From Arhodomonas sp052060015 (GTDB lineage Bacteria; Pseudomonadota; Gammaproteobacteria; Nitrococcales; Nitrococcaceae), in NCBI RefSeq assembly GCF_052060015.1, contig NZ_JBPODZ010000004.1, positions 124,001-188,000 of the forward strand: a stretch of DNA of 64,000 nucleotides. Direction: 5' to 3'. Below are positions 8,368-16,256 of the stretch, one piece after another. Made by a program: the position numbers and the translations under genes. The notes beneath the pieces were generated by a model. It was not told the origin of the DNA and made no database searches. It was given only the letters and a program-made list of their open reading frames with translations. Each line of letters opens with the position of its first letter. Positions within the stretch are counted from its first letter, which is position 1.

Positions 8368-9723
8368 TCAGTCGCCGATCCGTGGGAGGTTTTCGAGGGC
8401 CCGTCGGATGGCATCGGCGGGGTACTCGTAGTCCTCCAACTCCCCGGCGAAGTAACGGTCGTAGGAGCTCATGTCGAAGTGCCCGTGGCCGGAGAGGGTG
8501 AACAGGATGGTCCGCTCGCGGCCCTCCTCCTTGGCGCGCATCGCCTCCACCAGGGCGCCACGGATGGCGTGGCAGGACTCCGGCGCCGGGATGATGCCCT
8601 GGGTGCGGGCGAACAGCACACCGGCCTCGAAGGTGGCGAGCTGGGGCACGGCCATCGCCTCGAGGATGCCCTCGTGATAGAGCTGGGAGACCAGCACCGA
8701 ATCGCCGTGATAGCGCAGTCCGCCGGCGTGGATGCCGGGGGGCATGAAATCGTGGCCGAGGGTGTACATCTTCATGATCGGCGTCAGCCCGGCGCTGTCG
8801 CCGTAGTCGTAGGCATAGTGGCCCCGGGTGAGGGTGGGGCAGGAGTCCGGCTCCACCGCTACCAGGCGCACGTCCCGCCCGCCGGCCTTGTCCGCCAGGA
8901 ACGGGAACATCATACCGCCCACGTTGGAGCCGCCGCCGCAGGGGGCGAGCACCACGTCGGGGTAGGCGCCGGCGATCTCCATCTGCCGCCGTGCCTCCTG
9001 ACCGATGACGGTCTGGTGCAGTAGCACGTGGTTGAGCACCGAGCCGAGGGCGTAGTTGGTGTCCTCGCGGCCCGCGGCCTCCTCCACGGCCTCGGAGATG
9101 GCCAGCCCCAGGGAGCCCGGATTGTCGGGGTCGTCGGCGAGGGCCTTGCGCCCGGTATCGGTGTGCTCCGAGGGGCTGGGGATCACCTCGCCGCCCCAGG
9201 TCTGCATCATCGAGCGGCGATGGGGCTTTTGCTCGTAGGACACGCGCACCATGTAGATACGCACGTCCAGGCCGAACAGGCTGCCCGCCAGGGCCAGGGA
9301 GCTGCCCCACTGCCCGGCGCCGGTCTCGGTGGTCAGCCGGGTGATGCCCGCCTCGCGGTTGTAATAGGCTTGCGCCACGGCGGAGTTGGGCTTGTGGGAG
9401 CCCGCCGGGGAGACGCCCTCGTACTTGAAGAAGATCTTCGCCGGCGTGCCCAGCGCCTGCTCCAGCCGCGTGGCGCGGATCAGCGGCGAGGGGCGCCACA
9501 GTCGCAACGCCTCGCGAACCGGATCCGGGATGGCGATCCAGCGCTGATCGCTCATCTCCTGCTCGACGATGGCCGGCGGGAAGATCGCCTGCATGGCCTC
9601 CGGCGGTACCGGCTGGCCGTCCGGGCCCACGTAGGGGGCCGGCGGATGGGGCAGGTCCGGGATGACGTTATACCAGTGGGTCGGGATCTCCGACTCGGGG
9701 AGCAGGATCTTGGTATCCGGCAC
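8368..9723 (-). CDS. trpB2: TrpB2-type tryptophan synthase beta-chain-like PLP enzyme
   Basis: This fold-type II PLP enzyme would condense indole and serine into tryptophan. The 451 residues, with a long N-terminal extension and the block GVSPAGSHKPNSA, place it in the TrpB2 (COG1350) branch rather than classical TrpB of about 400 residues. The Schiff-base lysine is K111. The phosphate loop CGGGSNVGG is near residue 260. It starts with GTG, with GGAGG just upstream. No trpA is adjacent, which is typical of TrpB2, an indole-salvage or stand-alone form. Its in vivo role here is not settled by context. Confidence 0.9.
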   Translation of the reverse strand: MPDTKILLPESEIPTHWYNVIPDLPHPPAPYVGPDGQPVPPEAMQAIFPPAIVEQEMSDQRWIAIPDPVREALRLWRPSPLIRATRLEQALGTPAKIFFKYEGVSPAGSHKPNSAVAQAYYNREAGITRLTTETGAGQWGSSLALAGSLFGLDVRIYMVRVSYEQKPHRRSMMQTWGGEVIPSPSEHTDTGRKALADDPDNPGSLGLAISEAVEEAAGREDTNYALGSVLNHVLLHQTVIGQEARRQMEIAGAYPDVVLAPCGGGSNVGGMMFPFLADKAGGRDVRLVAVEPDSCPTLTRGHYAYDYGDSAGLTPIMKMYTLGHDFMPPGIHAGGLRYHGDSVLVSQLYHEGILEAMAVPQLATFEAGVLFARTQGIIPAPESCHAIRGALVEAMRAKEEGRERTILFTLSGHGHFDMSSYDRYFAGELEDYEYPADAIRRALENLPRIGD

Positions 9724-9744
9724 GGTGCGCCTCCGTGGTGGGTG

Positions 9745-9915
9745 TCAGTCCTTGCCGTATTGGTTGTCGAGTACGCTAAACCAGCCCTGATGGGCCTCGT
9801 CGGCCTGATCGCGCCAGCGCTGGACCTGCTCGCGGGTGTATTCCTCGCGGAGCTCGCTGTCTGTCACCGGCCGAGGGTCGAAGTCGGTCTCAGGGGAGTC
9901 GTCGGTGTTCGTCAT
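9745..9915 (-). CDS. Small acidic protein of unknown function (56 aa)
   Basis: A short frame runs from ATG 9913-9915, preceded by GGGAGG 6-7 bases upstream, to TGA 9745-9747. The good ribosome site argues for this start over the one 18 bp further up. The product is highly charged (TDSELREEYTREQVQRWRDQ), probably helical, and has no signal or membrane segment. It lies 21 bp ahead of trpB2 on the same strand, so the two probably share a transcript. I do not recognise a family. Confidence 0.55.
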   Translation of the reverse strand: MTNTDDSPETDFDPRPVTDSELREEYTREQVQRWRDQADEAHQGWFSVLDNQYGKD

Positions 9916-10018
9916 GCTCTGCCTCCCGGCCAATGTTCCGCGCTCGCCCTGCGGTACAATCCCCGCAGGCGAAATCCACTCGGGCTAAGGCCCCCTAGTG
10001 TAACGCGACTGGAAGACG

Positions 10019-10258
10019 ATGACCCGGGAGTTCGACGAGGAGCTGGATGTGCGTGGGCTCAATTGTCCGCTGCCCATCCTCAAGACCAAGAAGGCGCTGG
10101 TGCCGCTGCCGGCGGGGGCGGTGCTGCGGGTGCGTGCCACCGACCCCCACTCGGTGATCGACTTCACCGCCTTCTGCGATAAGACCGACAACGACCTCCT
10201 TGACCGCGAGGAGCGCGCCGAGGAGTACGTCTTCTACGTCGTCAAGGGCGGTATGTGA
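10019..10258 (+). CDS. tusA: TusA/SirA-family sulfur-carrier protein
   Basis: This is a 79-residue TusA-fold protein with the hallmark LDVRGLNCPLPILKTKKAL. C16 in the CPLP motif is the persulfide-carrying residue. TusA proteins relay sulfur for tRNA thiolation or, in sulfur oxidisers, for the sHdr/Dsr pathways. The gene stands alone here, divergent from the trpB2 transcript and convergent with the dioxygenase gene. No dsr, rhd or dsrE genes lie beside it, so general thiolation is the simpler guess. GGAAG at 10011-10015 is the likely ribosome site. Confidence 0.88.
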   Translation: MTREFDEELDVRGLNCPLPILKTKKALVPLPAGAVLRVRATDPHSVIDFTAFCDKTDNDLLDREERAEEYVFYVVKGGM

Positions 10259-10276
10259 GCCCCTGCACCCCTCGGC

Positions 10277-11137
10277 TCAGCCCTCATTGAATTCGGCGAT
10301 CTTGGGCCGCGAGCCCCACATGCAGAACCCCGCCGGCTCGAACGGGAACTGACGCGGGTGATGACGCTGCTCGTCCTCGATGGTGCGGACACCACTGGAG
10401 TACTCGTAGACCATGCCGTCGGGCCCCTCGAAGTACAGGAACATGGCGGTGGAGGTGGGGTGGCGACCGGGCCCGAAGGTGATGGGGATCCCCCGCTCGG
10501 TGAGGAAATACCAGCTGCGCATGATGTCATCGATACTGGCGACCTGGTGGTTGATGTGCTGCACGCCGGGGTGGTCGGAGGGGAACAGGGCGATCTTGTG
10601 GTGGACCTCGTCGATGCGCAGTAGTGGGCTGATGCCGATCCAGTCCGAGACCCGCGCGCCCATGACCCGGGTCCAGAAGCGCTCGTCGCGGCGCGGGTCA
10701 GAGGAGCGGAGGCCGATATGCGAGAACCCCTCGATGCCCGCATCCCGCGAGGGGAAATAGCGCCAGCCCGAATGCATGGGCCGCCAGACCAGCTCGATAC
10801 GGTTGCCCGTGGGGTCGGTGAATTCGACAAAGGCCATGACATAGCGGGCCTCGCATTCCGTGTCGCTGCCCCAGCGGACCGGGCGTCCGGCCTCGGTGAG
10901 CTCCCGCGCCGCCGCCTCCAGCTCCTCGACGGTCCGGATCTCGAAGGCGGTGGTGTGCTCGCCGGGCTCGCCCTCATAGTACACCAGGGTATGGTCGCGG
11001 TTGTCGGACCGGAAGTAGGCGGCATTGCCGCTGCGGCGCACCAGTTCCAGCCCCAGGATCTCGGTGCAATAGCGGGTGGCGGCGTCCACGTCCCGGGTTG
11101 CCAGCCGCACGTAGCGGATATCGTGGAGATCGATCAC
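10277..11137 (-). CDS. Type I extradiol ring-cleavage dioxygenase (VOC superfamily)
   Basis: This two-domain vicinal-oxygen-chelate protein has 286 residues. The first VOC domain covers about residues 5-120. The second carries the Fe(II) ligands H140 (FSHIGLRS), H197 (QHINHQV) and E245 (VYEYSSG), so it should be active. Relatives cleave catechol-type substrates such as 2,3-dihydroxybiphenyl. It is the last gene of the 3-hydroxyanthranilate operon, overlapping the RidA gene by 4 bp. The core pathway already has its own ring-opening enzyme (HAAO), so the substrate of this second dioxygenase is unclear. Confidence 0.82.
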   Translation of the reverse strand: MIDLHDIRYVRLATRDVDAATRYCTEILGLELVRRSGNAAYFRSDNRDHTLVYYEGEPGEHTTAFEIRTVEELEAAARELTEAGRPVRWGSDTECEARYVMAFVEFTDPTGNRIELVWRPMHSGWRYFPSRDAGIEGFSHIGLRSSDPRRDERFWTRVMGARVSDWIGISPLLRIDEVHHKIALFPSDHPGVQHINHQVASIDDIMRSWYFLTERGIPITFGPGRHPTSTAMFLYFEGPDGMVYEYSSGVRTIEDEQRHHPRQFPFEPAGFCMWGSRPKIAEFNEG

Positions 11138-11577
11138 TGCTCGCCTCCTTCCCGGTGCGCGGCGTTCCGGGGGCTGTATGCCATGGCCTTGATCTCGATG
11201 AGCAGGTTGGGGTTCGGCAGCTCGCGCACGGCCACCGTGGTCCGCGTGGGCCCGTCGAAGTCGAAGAACTCCCCGTAGACCTCGTTGTAGCCGGGGAAGT
11301 CCTCCATACGTACCAGGAACGTGGTCACATCCACCAGCTCGCGGAGGCCGCTGTCCGCCTCCCGCAACAGGGCGTCGATGTTCTCCAGCACCGCCCGGGT
11401 CTGGGCCCGGATATCCAGGCGGACGTTGCCGTCCGCGCCCTGCTCGACCCCGGCGTAGGTGTTGTCCGGCCGGCGTGAGCTGGTCCCGGAGATGAACAGG
11501 AAGTCACCCACCCGCTTGAGGTGGGGGTAACGGCCTAGGGGCTTCGCGCGGCCCTCGACGAGGTGGGATTCGGTCAT
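11134..11577 (-). CDS. nbaF: RidA/YjgF-family protein, probable 2-aminomuconate deaminase
   Basis: This 147-residue RidA-fold protein has KRVGDFLFISGTSSRRPDN near its start and the family NPNLLIEIKAMA block near its end. The extra N-terminal part (ESHLVEGRAKPLGRYPHLKR) and the SSRRPDNT segment resemble 2-aminomuconate deaminases (AmnD/NbaF) rather than generic RidA. Its place in an operon with HAAO and ACMSD supports release of ammonia from 2-aminomuconate. A strong AAGGAGG precedes the ATG. It overlaps the dioxygenase gene by 4 bp and follows dctM by 35 bp. Confidence 0.8.
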   Translation of the reverse strand: MTESHLVEGRAKPLGRYPHLKRVGDFLFISGTSSRRPDNTYAGVEQGADGNVRLDIRAQTRAVLENIDALLREADSGLRELVDVTTFLVRMEDFPGYNEVYGEFFDFDGPTRTTVAVRELPNPNLLIEIKAMAYSPRNAAHREGGEQ

Positions 11578-11612
11578 GAACGGCCTCCTTGGTTGGTCTG
11601 GGCGTCCCGGTG

Positions 11613-12875
11613 CTAGCCGAGCAGCAGGGTCACGAAACGCTCATCGGTACAAAGCAGCAGCACCACCACCACCGTGGAGAGCAGGAACGGCCAGATCGCG
11701 GTGAAGATCTGCCCGGGGCGGACCCCGCTCAGTGACGCGGCGATGAAGAGCCCGGCGCCCACCGGCGGGGTGAGGAGGCCGAGCACCAGGGTCATGCACA
11801 CCACGACCCCGAACTGATACGGATCGATGCCGTACACATCCGTGGCGATGGGCAGCAGGATCGGGACGACGATGATCAGCGCAGCGATGGCGTCGATGGC
11901 GCAGCCGAGCATCACCAGCAGGGCCACCATCAGCAGCAGGAAGGTGAAGGGACTCTCGGCGATGGTCTGCAGCCACGTGGCTACCATTTGCGGTACCTGC
12001 TCGAAGACGATGACCCATCCGAAGAGCTGCGCCGTCGCGATGAGCAGGAGAATGATCGCGGAGTTGATCGCGGCGCGGTGCAGGACGGTCCCCCAGCGCC
12101 GGAAACGGAACTCCCGATAAACGAACTGGCCCACGAGCCAGGCACCCAGGGTGGCGACCGCCGCGGACTCGGTGGGCGTGGCGAGGCCGGTGAGGATGCT
12201 GCCGACGATCACCAGGGGTACCAGGCCGGCCGGCAGTCCGGCGGCGATCATGCCCAGGCGTTGCCGCGGGGGCACTGCCTCACAGCGGGGATAGGGATTG
12301 AACAGCCCGAGCACGAAGATCACCAGCAGAAAGCCCAACGCCATCATCAGTCCGGGGATGATCCCGGCGATGAACATGTCGCCGATGGAGATCTGAGCGA
12401 GCACGCCGTAGATCACGAAGACCATGGACGGCGGGATGATCGGCGAGAGCAGTCCGGCGGCGGCGGTGGTGGCGGCGGAGTGATCGCGTCGATAACCGTT
12501 GCGTTCCATCTCCGGCACCATCACGTGGGTCATCAGGGCGATCTGCGCCGCCGAGGATCCGAGGATGGAGGCCACCATCATGTTGGCGAGGAGGTTCACG
12601 TAGAGCAGTCCCCCGCGCAGGGTGCCCACCAGGGCCTTCGCCGCGCCCATTAGGCGCAGGGTCACACCGCCTTCGTGCATTACCTCGCCGACGAGCATGA
12701 ACAGTGGGATGGCCAGCAGGCCGTAGCTCTCGATCCCGCCGAACATCTGCTGCGGGTAGGAGGCGAGCAGGACCGTGTTGCCGGAGGTGAAGATGTAGGC
12801 GATGGCGGTGACCGCCAGCACCAGGGCGATCGGCAGGCCAAGCAGCAACAGGGCTACGAATACCGCCGGAATCAT
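11613..12875 (-). CDS. TRAP transporter large permease (DctM-like)
   Basis: This 420-residue integral membrane protein, with roughly a dozen hydrophobic segments, is of the DctM family and forms the transport pathway of a tripartite ATP-independent importer. Recognisable blocks include LLAIPLFMLVGEVMHEGG and LGCAIDAIAALIIVVPILLP. Its ATG overlaps the stop of the small permease gene (ATGA). With DctP and DctQ it makes a complete TRAP system inside the 3-hydroxyanthranilate operon. The cargo is therefore probably an aromatic carboxylate or another acid feeding that pathway, but sequence alone does not fix it. Confidence 0.92.
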   Translation of the reverse strand: MIPAVFVALLLLGLPIALVLAVTAIAYIFTSGNTVLLASYPQQMFGGIESYGLLAIPLFMLVGEVMHEGGVTLRLMGAAKALVGTLRGGLLYVNLLANMMVASILGSSAAQIALMTHVMVPEMERNGYRRDHSAATTAAAGLLSPIIPPSMVFVIYGVLAQISIGDMFIAGIIPGLMMALGFLLVIFVLGLFNPYPRCEAVPPRQRLGMIAAGLPAGLVPLVIVGSILTGLATPTESAAVATLGAWLVGQFVYREFRFRRWGTVLHRAAINSAIILLLIATAQLFGWVIVFEQVPQMVATWLQTIAESPFTFLLLMVALLVMLGCAIDAIAALIIVVPILLPIATDVYGIDPYQFGVVVCMTLVLGLLTPPVGAGLFIAASLSGVRPGQIFTAIWPFLLSTVVVVLLLCTDERFVTLLLG

Positions 12876-13468
12876 GGGCGAGACCCCGCTGCGCGGCCGG
12901 TGGCCGAGCCTGCCGTCTCGATGAGGTTGGCCAGGCCGTGCACCGTGGTGGTCAAGGCAAAGATGGGCATGATCAGCCAGACCCAGAATTTACGGATGCC
13001 CAGCGTGTTGGTCGGCTCCCCGTAGATGAAGTTGCCCGTACTCACGAGAAAGGTATTGACATCGAAGCCGGCGCGAAGCATCTCCAGCGGGGCAAACCAG
13101 CGCCAGCACAGCCACAGTAGGAACACCGCGAATACGAGGACGATGAGGTCGTTGATGACCAACAGGACGTGCCGGACGCCTGCGGGGACGGTGTCGTGGA
13201 GCAAGGTCATGGAGACCAGCTTGCGCCGTCTCACACACAGCGAGCCCGCGATCAGCGTTGCCCAGACCATCGCATAGATCGCCGCCTCGTCCACCCAGTA
13301 CAGGGCGAGGCCGGCGTAGCGGGTGAACACGTTGAGCAGAATGAGCAGGGCGATCGACGCGACGAGGGCACCGGCAGCCGGTTTTTCGACGGCGGCCAGC
13401 GTCTCGCTGGCCGCCGTGATCAGCCGCGCCGGCGATCCGTTAGGCGTCGGGTCGGAGCGATCGCGCAT
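12872..13468 (-). CDS. TRAP transporter small permease (DctQ-like)
   Basis: The product is 198 residues with four hydrophobic segments, as expected for DctQ. I choose ATG 13466-13468, because AGGAG lies 5 bases upstream. A GTG two codons earlier would sit on top of that site. The central block YWVDEAAIYAMVWATLIAG is characteristic. The gene overlaps dctM by 4 bp and follows dctP by 55 bp. The last ~15 residues are Ala/Gly/Arg rich, which is unremarkable. Confidence 0.88.
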   Translation of the reverse strand: MRDRSDPTPNGSPARLITAASETLAAVEKPAAGALVASIALLILLNVFTRYAGLALYWVDEAAIYAMVWATLIAGSLCVRRRKLVSMTLLHDTVPAGVRHVLLVINDLIVLVFAVFLLWLCWRWFAPLEMLRAGFDVNTFLVSTGNFIYGEPTNTLGIRKFWVWLIMPIFALTTTVHGLANLIETAGSATGRAAGSRP

Positions 13469-13523
13469 ACGCACTCCTGACAGTCAGCCCGGGGACCTTA
13501 TACCAGGCCGTCCAGGCTTCGGC

Positions 13524-14495
13524 TCAGTACTCCGCCGCCACGGCCTCGAGGCGCTCCATGGCCGGCGCCTTCTCGCGCCAATCTGCCTTCCACTGTTCGA
13601 TGGCCTCACCGAAGAACTCCGGTCCCACCTCGGTGACGGTGGCCTCCTCCAGACCCTTGAGCTCCTCGGTCCACTCCTTCTCCTTGACGACCATGTGTTC
13701 CAGCAACGATGCGAGGTGCTGCTCGGTGAGCTCGCGGAGCATTGCCTGGTCCCCCTCGGAGAGTCCGGCCCAGGTGCGCGGCGAGACCACGGCGACCATG
13801 GGGAACATCATGTGGCGGGAGAGCACGATGTGCGGTGCCACCGTGTAGTACTTTTGCTTGACCATGTTCTCCACGTCCATCTCAATGGCGTCCACCTGGC
13901 CGTTGGCAAGGGCGTCATAGACTGCGGGTAGCGGCATGGGCGTCGGGGCGACGCCAAGGAGGTCGTGGAAGTGCCGGGTCGGCTCGAAGGGCGTGATACG
14001 GACCTTGTTGCCGCGGAGGTCGTCCACCGATTCGATGGGGGCGCGGCCCTCCAGCTGGCGCAGCCCGGCCATGCCGTAGCCGAGGCCGATGACCCCCATC
14101 TGTCCCGGGAGCTCATCAAGCAGGTCGTAGGCCACGTCGCTCTTGAGCAGCCGTGCCGCGGCATCGATGTCCTCCACCAGGTAGGGGGTAAAGAACGCCC
14201 CCATGTTCGGGACCCGGTTGGAGATCTCCGCCATGGTCATGAAGGCCATGTCCACGGCGCCGGTGCGCAGCTGCTGCAGCATCTGCGCCTCGTCGCCCAG
14301 TTGCCCCGAGGGGAACACCGCCAGGCTGTGCTCGCCGTCGCTGCGTTGCTCCAGCGACTGGCCGAGTTCCCGGGCGGTCTCGGTCCAGGCGTGGGACGGG
14401 GGTGTGATCAGGCCGATCTTGAATTCCTTGGCCTGGGCGCCGGTGGCCACCACGGTGGCCGCCGCCATGACCGCGGCGGTGATGATGCGCTTCAT
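13524..14495 (-). CDS. TRAP transporter periplasmic substrate-binding protein (DctP family)
   Basis: The 323-residue product has a clear Sec signal peptide (MKRIITAAVMAAATVVATGAQA, cut near residue 23). The DctP fold follows: PSGQLGDEAQMLQQLRTGAVD near 60-80, and the substrate-arginine region GNKVRITPFEPT near 160, where R usually binds the ligand carboxylate. AGGAGGAG sits just upstream of the ATG. It is the first of the three TRAP genes and lies 66 bp downstream of the ACMSD gene. The binding protein is the component to test for ligand (3-hydroxyanthranilate, anthranilate, picolinate or quinolinate are candidates by context). Confidence 0.9.
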   Translation of the reverse strand: MKRIITAAVMAAATVVATGAQAKEFKIGLITPPSHAWTETARELGQSLEQRSDGEHSLAVFPSGQLGDEAQMLQQLRTGAVDMAFMTMAEISNRVPNMGAFFTPYLVEDIDAAARLLKSDVAYDLLDELPGQMGVIGLGYGMAGLRQLEGRAPIESVDDLRGNKVRITPFEPTRHFHDLLGVAPTPMPLPAVYDALANGQVDAIEMDVENMVKQKYYTVAPHIVLSRHMMFPMVAVVSPRTWAGLSEGDQAMLRELTEQHLASLLEHMVVKEKEWTEELKGLEEATVTEVGPEFFGEAIEQWKADWREKAPAMERLEAVAAEY

Positions 14496-14561
14496 GGTTC
14501 TCCTCCTAATGCGGCCATGCGGCCGCCGGTTGTTGTGTACGTATCGGTGATGGTCTCGCCC

Positions 14562-15563
14562 TCAGCCATCGGTACCGGCCAGTCCGAAGAACCGGAGGGC
14601 ATTATCGCGCAGGATCCGCCGGCGGGTGCCCTCGTCAATCCCCGGGGTGTCGCGGATCAGCTGGCCGGGCTCGCTCTCGCCTAGGGGAAAGGGGTAATCG
14701 GTGCCGAACAGGACCCGCTCCTCGCCCATGACCTCGATGAGCAGGCGCAGTGCCCGCGTGTCGAAGACGCAGGAGTCCACGTGGAAGCGATCCACATAGC
14801 TCGACGGTGGCTGCGGGCAGTCCCGGCGAACGATGTCGCGCTGTCGCCAGGCGTTGTCCACGCGCCCGAGCAGGAACGCGAAACTGCCGCCGCCGTGGGC
14901 GAAGCAGATCCGCAGGCTCCGGGGCAGGCGCTCGAAGGCCCCGGAGAGGATGAGCGAGAGGATGGACAGCTGGGTCTCGGCGGGCATCGCCACCAGCCAG
15001 GGCAGCATGTAGCGGGGCATCCGCTCCCGGCCGAGCATGTCCCACGGGTGCACCAGCACCGGCATCCCCGCGTCGGCGCAATGGGCGAGGAACGCCACCA
15101 GCGCCTCGTCGTCGAGGTTGCGTTCGCCGACGTGGTTGCCGATCTGCACGCCCAGCATCCCGTTCGCCTTGGCCCGGCTGACCTCGCGGCAGGCGGCGTC
15201 CGTATCCTGGAGGGGCACCTGGGCCAGCGGCTGCAGGCGCTCCGGTGCATCCGCGCAGTGCTCCACGGCGAGGTCGTTGACCAGGCGTGCCCACTCCGCG
15301 GCCCGTTCCGGCGGCTGGCCATAGCCGAACAGCAGGGGCGTCGCGCAGATGATTTGGCGCTCGATGCCGGCGGCGTCCAGCTCCTCCAGCCGTCGTGCCG
15401 GGTCCCAGAGCGCACGGCGGACCGGGCGGAACCGCTCCGTGCCGGTCATGATGAAACCGGATTCCCCATCCCCGGGATCCAGCCAGGGGCCGCGCTCCGC
15501 GTCGAGGACCCGGGACTGCGTGGGCGACAGCGGCGGGAAGAAGTGGGCATGCATGTCGATCAT
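14562..15563 (-). CDS. nbaD: 2-amino-3-carboxymuconate-6-semialdehyde decarboxylase (ACMSD)
   Basis: This amidohydrolase-fold Zn enzyme decarboxylates ACMS, the product of HAAO, to 2-aminomuconate semialdehyde, diverting flux from quinolinate. The start is ATG 15561-15563, which overlaps the HAAO stop (ATGA). A longer upstream frame is the shadow of HAAO. The 333-residue product has all metal ligands in family spacing: H5 and H7 (MIDMHAHFFPP), H172 (VLVHPWD), H223 (CFAHGGGS) and D289 (FGTDYPFP). Length agrees with bacterial ACMSD of about 335. This is the strongest single indicator of the pathway. Confidence 0.93.
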   Translation of the reverse strand: MIDMHAHFFPPLSPTQSRVLDAERGPWLDPGDGESGFIMTGTERFRPVRRALWDPARRLEELDAAGIERQIICATPLLFGYGQPPERAAEWARLVNDLAVEHCADAPERLQPLAQVPLQDTDAACREVSRAKANGMLGVQIGNHVGERNLDDEALVAFLAHCADAGMPVLVHPWDMLGRERMPRYMLPWLVAMPAETQLSILSLILSGAFERLPRSLRICFAHGGGSFAFLLGRVDNAWRQRDIVRRDCPQPPSSYVDRFHVDSCVFDTRALRLLIEVMGEERVLFGTDYPFPLGESEPGQLIRDTPGIDEGTRRRILRDNALRFFGLAGTDG

Positions 15564-16117
15564 GCGCGCTCCCCCGCGGTCGGTGCCCCGCGCCCGGGGT
15601 GCACCGCGCCGCAATGATCGCAGGTGCGCAGCGCTTCGTCGGCATAAAAGCGCTCGAACAACGGTGGGAGGTCGTCGACGATGCTCTCGATGATCACCTC
15701 GGTGCGGTGCAGTAGCCGGTGGCACTCGGGGCAGTACCACTCGAAGGCGTCCGCCGCCCCCGGCGGGCGCTGCGGCTCGATCACCAGGCCAACGCTGCCC
15801 GGTTCCGGGCGTTGCGGGGAGTGCCGGACGTGGGCGGGTAGCAGGAATATCTCGCCCTCGCGGATGGGGATCTCCCGTGGCGCTTGCCCTTCCTCCTCCA
15901 TCACCCGCAGGACCATGTCGCCTTCGAGCTGATAGAAGAATTCCTCGACCGGATCGTCATGGTAGTCGCTGCGCTGATTCGGACCGCCGACCACCATTGC
16001 GGTGAGATCGGCGTCCTCCCAGATGCGGGCATTCCCCACCGGCGGCCGTAGCAGCTCCCGGTGCTCCTCGATCCAGTCTCGGAAATTGAACGCCTCCAGC
16101 CTGCCGATGCCGGGCAT
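15560..16117 (-). CDS. nbaC: 3-hydroxyanthranilate 3,4-dioxygenase (HAAO)
   Basis: This Fe(II) cupin dioxygenase opens the ring of 3-hydroxyanthranilate. The 185-residue product has the iron ligands H53 and E59 (YHDDPVEEFFYQLEGDM) and H99 (PAHVRHSPQRP). It also keeps the bacterial C-terminal rubredoxin-like site with C129/C132 and C166/C169. It is the first gene of the catabolic operon, 139 bp downstream of a LysR gene on the same strand. Its stop overlaps the ACMSD start. All catalytic residues are kept, so activity is expected. Confidence 0.95.
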   Translation of the reverse strand: MPGIGRLEAFNFRDWIEEHRELLRPPVGNARIWEDADLTAMVVGGPNQRSDYHDDPVEEFFYQLEGDMVLRVMEEEGQAPREIPIREGEIFLLPAHVRHSPQRPEPGSVGLVIEPQRPPGAADAFEWYCPECHRLLHRTEVIIESIVDDLPPLFERFYADEALRTCDHCGAVHPGRGAPTAGERA

Positions 16118-16201
16118 TGTTTCCTCCCTACGCCCCGAGCGGGGGTCGCCGTGCGTTGGTTGTGGCTCTCACCATAGGAGGGCGGGCATGGAGGGACGAA
16201 T

Positions 16202-16225
16202 GAATTCCGGCGGGGTGCGGTATTC
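16202..16225. promoter_or_regulatory. Candidate operator/promoter of the 3-hydroxyanthranilate operon
   Basis: In the 139-bp gap between the LysR gene and HAAO lies GAATTCCG-N8-CGGTATTC, an inverted repeat matching at 7 of 8 positions. On the minus strand it sits just downstream of TATAAA (complement within 16231-16240), a plausible -10 element. The arrangement fits regulator binding near the operon promoter, but spacing to the start site is not known. Confidence 0.4.
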
Positions 16226-16256
16226 CCTTGGTTTATATCCGACCCTGCGTGGCCGT

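Noticed and set aside
7438..9024. Plus-strand frame (528 codons) opposite lipA and trpB2
   Set aside because: It spans two real genes on the other strand and resembles no protein.
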